Part shown: in pieces, positions 1 through 5,878 of the stretch
How the letters are laid out: the number at the start of each line of letters is the position of its first letter
How positions within the stretch are numbered: the stretch's first letter is position 1
Assembly (NCBI GenBank): GCA_007116685.1
Contig: SKIC01000323.1
Span: forward strand, 1-5,878
Direction: 5' to 3'
DNA length: 5,878 bases
Source: Balneolales bacterium
GTDB lineage: Bacteria > Bacteroidota > Rhodothermia > Balneolales > Natronogracilivirgulaceae
The notes under the pieces: model-generated
Told to the model about the DNA's origin: nothing
The model's input: the letters and a program-made list of their open reading frames with translations, nothing else
Databases searched by the model: none
Made by a program: the position numbers and the translations under genes

Positions 1-2330
1 ATAACTACTAAGACGTACAGAAATAAAGCGAGATTGCTCAAATACCAAGGTGGCAAAACCCGGAAAGTAAACTCACCTATTTCACTAATCTCACCATACA
101 AATTTCGGGCCTGTACTTTGAAAGTATATTTACCCGCAGGTAAATTGGTGTAATCTTTACGAGTATCCGGTGTCCATGAGGAAAAATCTTGTTCAAAGCC
201 ATTGAGATAAAAACGATATTCAAGACGGTCTGTGGCTTGGAAATCGGGAGTGGCAAATTCAAACCTCAGGCTGTTATCATTTGCGCCAATAATGGGTAGA
301 AATTCTGTACTAACTATACCGCCACCGTAAATCAGAGAATCATTTCCTATCAAAGAAACAGAACGAATTAAAGGGGCATCCGGAATATGTTTATGCTCGC
401 TAACAAAGTCTGTGTACAAAAGAGCGAGATGATCTAATGCCGTATTAATAATACCATGGGGTCCAAACCGAAATACATTGGATGAAACTGCTCTTTGCAC
501 AAAAGGAACAACACGGGCTTCAAATGAATCAGAAGAAGTGAAATCTGTATCCTCATGTAAGGGATGAATCAAAACATATCTACCCCGATACAAACCCCAT
601 ATTTCGCCGGTGTCTGTTTGTACCACATCATGTAAATAGCCTGCTTCCTCATTAAGAACAAAAGGGAAAGAAGGTGTAGCTGCCAGAGGTGTCCCAGCAT
701 CGCCCGGCCGCCAATTAATATCAAGATGAAAAATTCCCTGAGAAGAAATCAGAAATAAACGGTCGTTTATCCTTCTGGTTTCCAGACCTTGAATCCTGTC
801 ATCATTATAACTTGTGGGAATACTAACTATGGATAAAGATGTGTCCGTTTTTGGAACGTAATACAAAGTTTGAGTAACAGACGGGGCGATAAACCAATCT
901 TCATCCAATGGCGAAAAATCTATACTGAAATTCTGTGGCAAATTGATTTGATCCACTTTTGTAAGACGACCATCCTGGAATCTAAATTTCTTTAGATTTC
1001 TCTCAATGGAGTAAATAAGCAGAGCATCAGAATCCGGATCTTCTTCAATATGGACTTTACGTGCTCCGGTTACTGCTCTGTCAATAATAGTTTCGGTGGG
1101 CAGATGGAAAACCCATAAGGTATTTCTGCTTAAATCAGGATCTGTTCCAATGAAAAGATAGTCGCCGTGGCCAAAAATATCGAAAACCTGATTTCCTGCT
1201 CTCATCAGTTCACGTAAGAATACAGTGCCATCCTCCTCATTCTCTTCCACAACGTGAATAGCACCGAGCCCGCCAACATATACTTTTCCATCAAAGTATA
1301 GACTGGCCATAGCCTTGTTGCGATAATTGTGATGTTGAAATAAATATCGTCCGGGCGACTGAAATTCGACTCGAGCCAACCCATCTTCGAGAGAAACCCA
1401 AATATTTCCATCTCTGTCTGTTAATGTGCTTTTCACAGAGTTATTGGGTAATCCGGAGCCATCGTGAATATGATCGACTAAATTTCCTTCTCTATTCAAT
1501 ACAAAAAATCCATTCTGCAAAGTCGAAACGATGAATCCTCGGTCATCAGAAATTTCTTCTATTGCATAAATTTGGGACTGCAGCAAACTTTCCTGCACAT
1601 CTGAAGCAACGAAAGGCTTGGAGGTTTCATCATTAGTCAGATATAGTCCTCTGGAAACAGAAGCAATTAGAAAATAATAATCATCGTATTTTAGGATTGT
1701 TCTTACGTCATTATGCCCATCAATTCCACTCAAACTACTTAGTTCGAATTCTCCATCTACTAACTCCTTTAGTGGTCGATCATAGGCATAGGCAAAATGA
1801 CGCTCCCCTGTTGGAAAATAGCCGTAGAAAATTAATGGCGTCTCCATGTAAAAGGGGTCTTCACCTTCGGTCCACACGATGATATTGTCATCTGCTACAA
1901 AATAGACCGTATCTTCAAATGAAGTGACGTCCCAGATTTCGCCAAATTGCTGTAGAGAATCCGGCAGTAAATCTGAGACCGTTTGGTAATATGGTTTACC
2001 ATAGACGGTGTAGCTCAGATATCCGAAATGATTGGTGCCTGAAATGATAATTCTGCCATCAGGCATTTTTTTAAGGATTCGAAAAAAGGTTGAGCCGAGA
2101 TTGTGATCCAATTTCTGCCAGTTCTTCCCATCAAAAATCAGGACATCCCGCCGAGAAGCGACATATAAAAGTCCATCATCTGCTTGTACCGCTGACCAAA
2201 TCTGTGCATGAGAACCATATTCCAAAGAAGTATAACTTTGGATGTATGGGTCACCTAACCGAGGAGTGTTATTCGCTAATAAACTCCCTGTTAAAAGAAA
2301 GACGTAAAAAAATAATAGACTCAAACGCAT
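1..2330 (-). CDS. Two-component-regulator propeller / Y_Y_Y domain sensor protein (3' end outside window)
   Basis: The frame is open from the ATG at 2330 to the left edge, giving 776 codons without a stop. Residues 1-19 (MRLSLLFFYVFLLTGSLLA) look like a Sec signal peptide cut after Ala19, so the large N-terminal part should be periplasmic. A beta-propeller of Reg_prop-type repeats follows from about residue 25 to 660. The best blades are near 41-73 (IWSAVQADDGLLYVAS then FDGKNW) and 296-322 (NNSVKSTLTDRDGNIWVS then DGLARV). A triple-tyrosine Y_Y_Y domain spans about 688-760, with YRFYLNGFEQDFSSW, DYTNLPAGKYTFKVQARN and VLPPWY. A hydrophobic segment starts at about 762 and is cut by the window edge. 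In this family the membrane helix is followed by a cytoplasmic output module (histidine kinase, LuxR-type HTH, SpoIIE-like phosphatase or nucleotide cyclase); which one occurs here cannot be seen. The ligand is unknown. The start lies 35 bp after the epimerase gene with no Shine-Dalgarno, so co-transcription is likely. Confidence 0.9.
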   Translation of the reverse strand, partial: MRLSLLFFYVFLLTGSLLANNTPRLGDPYIQSYTSLEYGSHAQIWSAVQADDGLLYVASRRDVLIFDGKNWQKLDHNLGSTFFRILKKMPDGRIIISGTNHFGYLSYTVYGKPYYQTVSDLLPDSLQQFGEIWDVTSFEDTVYFVADDNIIVWTEGEDPFYMETPLIFYGYFPTGERHFAYAYDRPLKELVDGEFELSSLSGIDGHNDVRTILKYDDYYFLIASVSRGLYLTNDETSKPFVASDVQESLLQSQIYAIEEISDDRGFIVSTLQNGFFVLNREGNLVDHIHDGSGLPNNSVKSTLTDRDGNIWVSLEDGLARVEFQSPGRYLFQHHNYRNKAMASLYFDGKVYVGGLGAIHVVEENEEDGTVFLRELMRAGNQVFDIFGHGDYLFIGTDPDLSRNTLWVFHLPTETIIDRAVTGARKVHIEEDPDSDALLIYSIERNLKKFRFQDGRLTKVDQINLPQNFSIDFSPLDEDWFIAPSVTQTLYYVPKTDTSLSIVSIPTSYNDDRIQGLETRRINDRLFLISSQGIFHLDINWRPGDAGTPLAATPSFPFVLNEEAGYLHDVVQTDTGEIWGLYRGRYVLIHPLHEDTDFTSSDSFEARVVPFVQRAVSSNVFRFGPHGIINTALDHLALLYTDFVSEHKHIPDAPLIRSVSLIGNDSLIYGGGIVSTEFLPIIGANDNSLRFEFATPDFQATDRLEYRFYLNGFEQDFSSWTPDTRKDYTNLPAGKYTFKVQARNLYGEISEIGEFTFRVLPPWYLSNLALFLYVLVV

Positions 2331-2365
2331 AGTTTATGCACGATTCGTTTGGTTTACGGATGTGA

Positions 2366-2764
2366 TTACTGCATTGATTGACACAATTCAACCAAGACGC
2401 CATTAGCATCTTTTGGATGCATAAAAACAATTTTCTTTTGATCTGCCCCATTTGATGGCTCATCTGAGAGCAGTGTGTATCCCTCATTTTTCAATCTGGC
2501 GATTTCTGCTTCAATATCCTCTACTTCAAAGGCTACATGATGCATACCTTCACCACGTTTTTCGATATACTTTGCTATAACTGAATCCTCAGAGGTCGGT
2601 CCTAGTAATTCAATTTTAGATTCTTTTTTGATAAAAAATGCTGTTTCAACTTTTTGCGTCTCTACAACTTCTCGTTTATAGCAGGATGCACCCAGCAATT
2701 TCTCCCAGTTTGCCACGGAAGTCTCTAAATCTTTTACCGCAATTCCAATATGGTCAATATGCAT
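2366..2764 (-). CDS. mce: Methylmalonyl-CoA epimerase (VOC superfamily)
   Basis: This 132-residue protein has the usual length for methylmalonyl-CoA epimerase, which interconverts the (R) and (S) forms of methylmalonyl-CoA. It links methylmalonyl-CoA mutase with propionyl-CoA carboxylase or decarboxylation in the cytosol. The two halves of the vicinal-oxygen-chelate fold are visible: IDHIGIAVKDLE near the N-terminus and MHHVAFEVEDIEAEIARL at about 74-91. By comparison with characterised epimerases the metal ligands should be His5, Glu52 (in IELLGP), His76 (second His of MHHVAF, matching DHIGI in the first half) and Glu126 (in GVLVELCQ). The motif FMHPKDANGVLVEL is typical of the family and separates it from general glyoxalases. 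The ATG at 2764 is 6 bp past the polX stop, so the gene is probably translated from the polX transcript. No mutase or carboxylase gene is in the window. No Shine-Dalgarno is visible. Confidence 0.93.
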   Translation of the reverse strand: MHIDHIGIAVKDLETSVANWEKLLGASCYKREVVETQKVETAFFIKKESKIELLGPTSEDSVIAKYIEKRGEGMHHVAFEVEDIEAEIARLKNEGYTLLSDEPSNGADQKKIVFMHPKDANGVLVELCQSMQ

Positions 2765-2770
2765 AAGATT

Positions 2771-4546
2771 TTAGTTTTTGGTTGATTTTCTGTTCGTAAA
2801 CCATTCCGTTATTTCATCACGACTCAAAGTATTTAATACCCTCTCTTTGCCAAATTTCGCTTTTCTGGCAATGTAAACACCATATCGTATGTCATCAATG
2901 CCTTCGGTGTCGTGCGCATCCGGATTTACGGAGGTAATTAGTTCTAAATCTCGTGCTTTGTTGCCAAATCTCCAATCTAAATCCAATCTCCATGGACTGG
3001 CATTGATTTCTACAACTACATTATGTTTTGCTGCCAGTTCCAAAAGCCGATTCATATCGAGAGCGCTGCCATCTCTTTTTAAAAGAAGGCGGCCGGTTGG
3101 ATGACCAAGCATGGTTGTGTATGGATTTTTAATTGCATTCTCGAACCGCATCATCATTTTCTCTTTCGGCAGTTCGAGTCCGCTATGCACGCTGGCAATA
3201 ATGAAATCAAATCCAGCCAAAATATCGTCCGGATAATCCAAAGAGCCATCCGCTAAAATATCAGATTCAATACCTTTAAAAACGGTGAACTCAAGTCCTT
3301 CTTCAGAAAATTTTTGATTTAGCGCATCAATCTCTTCCCATTGCCTTTTAACTTTGTCGATGTTGAGGCCGCCGGCATAAGCTGCTGTTTTTGAGTGATC
3401 TGTTATCCCCAAATATTCATAACCTTTCTCAATACAAGCACGTGCCATTTGCTCAATACTGAACTTTCCATCACTCCAGGTGCTGTGCGCATGGATGACG
3501 CCACGTATGTCAGAGTCATTCACGAGACCTATGTGCTCCTTTTCTTCAAAAAGAGCAAATTCACCACGATCTTCCCGCAGTTCAGGCGGCACCCAGTTTA
3601 AATCCAATTCTTTATAAATATCAGCTTCGGTTTCAAAGGATTTGGGTTTCTCAAAATCGGTATTTCCATCTTCATCCAAGTGAAACAAACCGTATTCGTT
3701 CAATGCAAAACCACGATCACGGGCGCGTTGCCGCATAACTACATTGTGTTCTTTACTGCCCGTAAAATACATCAGAGCCGCAGCAAATTGCTTTTTCGTC
3801 ACAATTCGCAAATCTACCTGCCGCCCCTCTTTGGTTCGGATTGAACTTTTAGTATCGCCACGCCCAAGAACCTCGACCACTTGTTCATGTCCGGTAAAAA
3901 CATCAAAAATATGCGCCACATCCTCCGAATCAGCCGCAATGAGGATATCGATATCACCAATAGTCTCTAATCTACGGCGATAAGAACCTGCCACATCAAT
4001 TTTTTTAACGCCCGGCACGTTTTTCAGTGCTTCATACATCATATTGGCAACTCTTTCAGCCTCATCAAAGCGGCAACGCTCATCGAATTGCTCCATCCAT
4101 GCAATGGATTTGAGGATTTTTTCAGCAGATTTTTTACCCATTCCTGATAATTCTGCTACTGAGCCGTCTTCACACTTTTGTTTGAGTTCAGCAATCTCAG
4201 TAATCCCAAGTTCTTTATGGATTTTATAAATTTTCTTAGGTCCCATACCCGAGATATTCAGCCATTGCTTCAAGCCATCCGGAACCCGACTGTTTAACTC
4301 CTCCAAAACCGGGATACTTCCTGTTTCCGCTAAGGCATACAAATCATTGGCGATAGATTTGCCTATGCCTTTAATATCGGTGAGTTTTTTTTCTGCGATG
4401 ATTTCTTCGATGGCTTCATCGAGATTTTCAATGGTACGGGCGGCTCTGTCGAAGGCTATGGCTTTGAAATCGTTCTCTCCGGCGAGACGCATTAATACGC
4501 CAATTTCTTCCAGATATTTGGCAACAGTTTGGTTATCCAGACTCAT
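2771..4546 (-). CDS. polX: DNA polymerase/3'-5' exonuclease PolX (family X polymerase with PHP domain)
   Basis: This 591-residue protein matches the full-length bacterial PolX plan. PolX fills short gaps during base excision repair, and its C-terminal PHP domain gives metal-dependent 3'-5' exonuclease activity and, in studied members, AP-endonuclease activity. Helix-hairpin-helix DNA-binding motifs lie near residues 58-69 (IKGIGKSIANDL), 98-114 (ISGMGPKKIYKI) and 133-145 (LSGMGKKSAEKIL). The nucleotidyltransferase core has the GS motif at 187-188 (AGSYRRR) and the predicted catalytic aspartates Asp198 and Asp200 (GDIDILI) and Asp245 (RQVDLRIV). The PHP domain (about 348-585) keeps the expected metal ligands: His352 and His354 (IHAHSTWSDG), His384 (ITDHSK), Glu427 (KGIESDIL), His454 (ASVHSG), His482 (GHPTGR), Glu513 (VVEINASPWR) and Asp543/His545 (PDAHD). 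All look intact. The start is well fixed because an in-frame TAG lies five codons upstream; AGAG in between is a weak possible ribosome site. Confidence 0.96.
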   Translation of the reverse strand: MSLDNQTVAKYLEEIGVLMRLAGENDFKAIAFDRAARTIENLDEAIEEIIAEKKLTDIKGIGKSIANDLYALAETGSIPVLEELNSRVPDGLKQWLNISGMGPKKIYKIHKELGITEIAELKQKCEDGSVAELSGMGKKSAEKILKSIAWMEQFDERCRFDEAERVANMMYEALKNVPGVKKIDVAGSYRRRLETIGDIDILIAADSEDVAHIFDVFTGHEQVVEVLGRGDTKSSIRTKEGRQVDLRIVTKKQFAAALMYFTGSKEHNVVMRQRARDRGFALNEYGLFHLDEDGNTDFEKPKSFETEADIYKELDLNWVPPELREDRGEFALFEEKEHIGLVNDSDIRGVIHAHSTWSDGKFSIEQMARACIEKGYEYLGITDHSKTAAYAGGLNIDKVKRQWEEIDALNQKFSEEGLEFTVFKGIESDILADGSLDYPDDILAGFDFIIASVHSGLELPKEKMMMRFENAIKNPYTTMLGHPTGRLLLKRDGSALDMNRLLELAAKHNVVVEINASPWRLDLDWRFGNKARDLELITSVNPDAHDTEGIDDIRYGVYIARKAKFGKERVLNTLSRDEITEWFTNRKSTKN

Positions 4547-4575
4547 GAATTCGGTTCTCTAATTGTAAAGATTGC

Positions 4576-4604
4576 TACTTTGCTTTCCGACAAAGTAAAG
4601 CAAA
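4576..4604. repeat. Two overlapping inverted repeats in the spacer upstream of polX
   Basis: The 117-bp spacer between the toxin remnant and polX (4547-4663) holds no gene. It contains two perfect but mutually exclusive inverted repeats. TACTTTG (4576-4582) pairs with CAAAGTA (4591-4597) across 8 nt, and TTTGCTTT (4579-4586) pairs with AAAGCAAA (4597-4604) across 10 nt. They begin about 30 bp upstream of the polX start, so they could form alternative hairpins in a polX leader or be a protein-binding site. On the minus strand no T-run follows either stem, which argues against an intrinsic terminator. The stems are AT-rich and could arise by chance. I could not place a convincing promoter here, although one is expected if polX heads the operon. 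Confidence 0.35.
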
Positions 4605-4663
4605 TTTTAATCAAGATTTGAGCGGATAGGGATTTTTTTTGATGCCCGGGTTTCGTCAGTGCT

Positions 4664-4942
4664 TTAGAACTGTTGGCGAAAATGACGGATATTTAAAACT
4701 TCTATGGAATCCGAACTAATTTGATATATGACTCCATAGTTTTTATGAACGACCAATTCTCTGGTTGATTCATCATTCAATTCAGACAATATCTTACCTG
4801 ATTTTGGATTGTGTTTTAATTGCTCTACCTGATGTTCAAATTCCTCTATCAAACCAATTGCTGCCTGAGGATTATCCTGTGCTATGAACTCAAAGATTTA
4901 CAGAATTCTATTCGAAGCCGTTGGAGACCAAATGATGGTCAT
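4664..4942 (-). pseudogene. RelE/ParE-family toxin gene with in-frame stop at codon 15
   Basis: Read from the ATG at 4940-4942, the frame gives MTIIWSPTASNRIL, a TAA at 4898-4900, then IFEFIAQDNPQAAIGLIEEF and on to a normal stop at 4664-4666. Ignoring the TAA, the 92-codon frame aligns with ParE/RelE toxins over its whole length: the WSPxAxxDLxxIxxFIAxDNPxAA start, then RELVVHKNYGVIYQI, then the terminal VLNIRHFRQQF. Such toxins poison DNA gyrase (ParE) or cleave mRNA on the ribosome (RelE/YoeB); the type cannot be settled here. The ATG overlaps the antitoxin stop as ATGA, the classic translational coupling. Because both sides of the TAA are in the same frame, one base change (for example from CAA, GAA or AAA) explains the break. 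A TTG at 4850-4852 (codon 31) could restart a 62-residue product lacking the first helix. Sequencing error is the main alternative. Confidence 0.8.
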
Positions 4943-5217
4943 AGGGAATATTTACTTTTAATTTTCTTGAATAGTTCATCGTGCGGAATCCCCTCTCCAC
5001 GATCTAATTCGTTCTTTGCCTGGGCTAATTCTTCAAGCAATTCAACTTTATCCAATAGCCTTTGGTACTCTTCTACATCTACAAGTACAGCTGCACTCCT
5101 ACCATTCTGAGTCAAAACCAAAGGTCTTCGATCAGATTTCACTTTTTGAACATAGGAAGCAGTATTTGCTCGAAAATCGGAAAGAGAGCGAATATCTGTA
5201 TCAAGTGAAATTTTCAT
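4939..5217 (-). CDS. Phd/YefM-family type II antitoxin
   Basis: This 92-residue protein has the Phd/YefM layout. An N-terminal DNA-binding and dimerisation domain covers about residues 5-58 (LSDFRANTASYVQKV, then RPLVLTQNGRSAAVLVDVEEY). A charged C-terminal tail (about 62-92, AQAKNELDRGEGIPHDELF) would be the part that wraps and neutralises the toxin. Members bind the toxin and, with it, repress their own promoter. The gene is complete, with an ATG 20 bp downstream of a TGTACA-type palindrome, and its TGA overlaps the ATG of the toxin frame by 4 bp. No Shine-Dalgarno is visible upstream. The antitoxin is intact although its partner frame carries a stop codon, so it may now act only as a DNA-binding repressor or protect against related toxins elsewhere. 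The family call is secure; the exact subfamily is not. Confidence 0.9.
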   Translation of the reverse strand: MKISLDTDIRSLSDFRANTASYVQKVKSDRRPLVLTQNGRSAAVLVDVEEYQRLLDKVELLEELAQAKNELDRGEGIPHDELFKKIKSKYSL

Positions 5218-5237
5218 TAGCTAAACAATTTAAAAAA

Positions 5238-5257
5238 GTGTACTCAATAATGTACAC
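5238..5257. promoter_or_regulatory. Probable antitoxin operator (TGTACA-type palindrome)
   Basis: A perfect inverted repeat, GTGTAC (5238-5243) and GTACAC (5252-5257) separated by 8 bp, lies 20 bp upstream of the antitoxin ATG. It contains one exact TGTACA (5251-5256) and one TGTACT (5239-5244) with centres 12 bp apart. The E. coli YefM-YoeB operator, from established knowledge, consists of palindromes with TGTACA cores at a 12-bp centre spacing, so both motif and geometry fit autoregulation by this Phd/YefM protein. A weak -10-like CATTAT on the minus strand (5252-5247) falls inside the site, which would let bound repressor block polymerase; the -35 element is not clear. Confidence 0.65.
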
Positions 5258-5320
5258 AATTTAAGTCATCATTAAATACAAAATTCACACTTCTTCTACA
5301 ACTTTACTCGTAGAGTTGAA

Positions 5321-5878
5321 TCAATTAAAATCACCACTTTGGAACTCTATCTGCTGAAGAAGACGGTCATTATGTACAAAAAATTCATACCCGTAATCTT
5401 CCAGAATGGGTAATCCAAAGTTTTGATACATCGCCAAGGCAATAGGCATTATCTCCAGAAATAAGCTGAATTTGTGATAGATGTTCGAGATGCGCGTGAA
5501 ACCGGAATCATCTGAAAAAGACAGAATCATGGCATCATCCATTTTCTCAATCAAGCTTTGTGTATTGTAAATCAGGGATAGATTTTCTGCGTGTTCGAAT
5601 GGCATATCCTTTAACAATCCACTACTAATCAGCATTTGATATGTGGATGAGCGCAACATAGGAGGCATAGCACCTCGAAAATCAGGAATGGACATACCAT
5701 AAGTAGCAACAGGATCAAAGTCCGGATTATCCTCCGCCATCTCATTGATGTTATTAACAATATGCTCGTAATAATCATATAACATCACTATGCGATCGTG
5801 ATTATACTGCATTTCTGAGGCCAGGCTACTGTAAGCATTATGTATAAACTCCTGATTTTGACGAAACTCGCGCCTTTC
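5321..5878 (-). CDS. Hypothetical helical protein, possibly membrane-anchored (5' end outside window)
   Basis: The frame is open from the right edge to the TGA at 5321-5323, giving 185 visible residues. An internal ATG at 5812 exists, but codons upstream of it continue with similar character (ERREFRQNQEF then IHNAYSSLASEM), so the true start is probably outside the window. The visible part is mostly alpha-helical and mildly acidic, with few strongly hydrophobic stretches apart from about 20 residues around LFLEIMPIALAMY. The pattern of a charged helix followed by MLRSSTYQMLISSGLL and a later helical pair resembles the DUF6090-like proteins of Bacteroidota, which have an N-terminal membrane anchor upstream. 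That is a weak impression from pattern only, and no function can be assigned. No convincing terminator lies between this gene and the antitoxin. Confidence 0.7.
   Translation of the reverse strand, partial: ERREFRQNQEFIHNAYSSLASEMQYNHDRIVMLYDYYEHIVNNINEMAEDNPDFDPVATYGMSIPDFRGAMPPMLRSSTYQMLISSGLLKDMPFEHAENLSLIYNTQSLIEKMDDAMILSFSDDSGFTRISNIYHKFSLFLEIMPIALAMYQNFGLPILEDYGYEFFVHNDRLLQQIEFQSGDFN

Noticed and set aside
1697..2332. Plus-strand open frames (1697-1882, 2090-2332) across the sensor gene
   Set aside because: They lie antisense to a well-supported coding frame and show no family features or repeat structure.
2269..2487. Minus-strand open frame overlapping the end of mce and the start of the sensor gene
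   Set aside because: It runs in a different frame through two well-supported genes and resembles no protein family.
2889..4562. Several plus-strand open frames opposite polX
   Set aside because: They are rich in Ser, Arg and Pro, as expected for antisense shadows, and PolX is supported along its whole length.
4631..4650. Run of eight T beside CCCGGG in the polX upstream spacer, considered as a terminator
   Set aside because: The T-run would serve plus-strand transcripts, but no plus-strand gene ends here, and no stable stem precedes it in that direction.
4820..5264. Plus-strand open frames (4820-5110, 5016-5264) opposite the toxin-antitoxin genes
   Set aside because: They are antisense to the Phd/YefM and ParE/RelE frames, which have clear family motifs; the plus-strand products do not.
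5299..5318. Small hairpin CAACT...AGTTG after the rightmost gene, considered as a terminator
   Set aside because: The stem is only 5 bp with a 10-nt loop, and no T-run follows it on the minus strand, the direction of transcription.

Overview
The window looks like chromosomal DNA from a member of the Bacteroidota or a near relative (Balneolota/Rhodothermota-type). I infer this from three things: a large periplasmic two-component-regulator propeller protein with a triple-tyrosine (Y_Y_Y) domain, a PolX-type DNA polymerase with a fused PHP domain, and start codons that mostly lack a recognisable Shine-Dalgarno sequence. The base composition is moderately AT-rich. Every convincing gene is on the minus strand, so the window is read from right to left.

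At the right edge (5321-5878) is the C-terminal part of an unrecognised helical protein whose start lies outside the window. A spacer of about 100 bp follows (5218-5320). It holds a palindromic site built on TGTACA-like cores, placed as expected for the operator of a YefM-type antitoxin. Next comes a type II toxin-antitoxin locus: an intact Phd/YefM-like antitoxin (4939-5217), overlapped by 4 bp by a RelE/ParE-family toxin gene (4664-4942). The toxin frame is recognisable from end to end but carries an in-frame TAA at codon 15. The toxin is therefore probably inactive, or made only as an N-terminally shortened product.

After a 117-bp spacer (4547-4663) with two overlapping inverted repeats comes a tight group of three genes: polX (2771-4546), a methylmalonyl-CoA epimerase 6 bp downstream (2366-2764), and, 35 bp further on, the propeller/Y_Y_Y sensor (1-2330). 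The sensor runs off the left edge at its transmembrane segment, so its signalling output domain is not visible. The spacing suggests one transcript, but the three functions (DNA repair, propionate/methylmalonyl-CoA metabolism, signal sensing) are not obviously linked, and the grouping may only reflect close packing.

I found no RNA genes, CRISPR arrays, insertion sequences or convincing rho-independent terminators, and no evidence for a wholly new system. The most notable points are the toxin gene with a single stop codon beside an intact antitoxin, and the well-preserved YefM-like operator.
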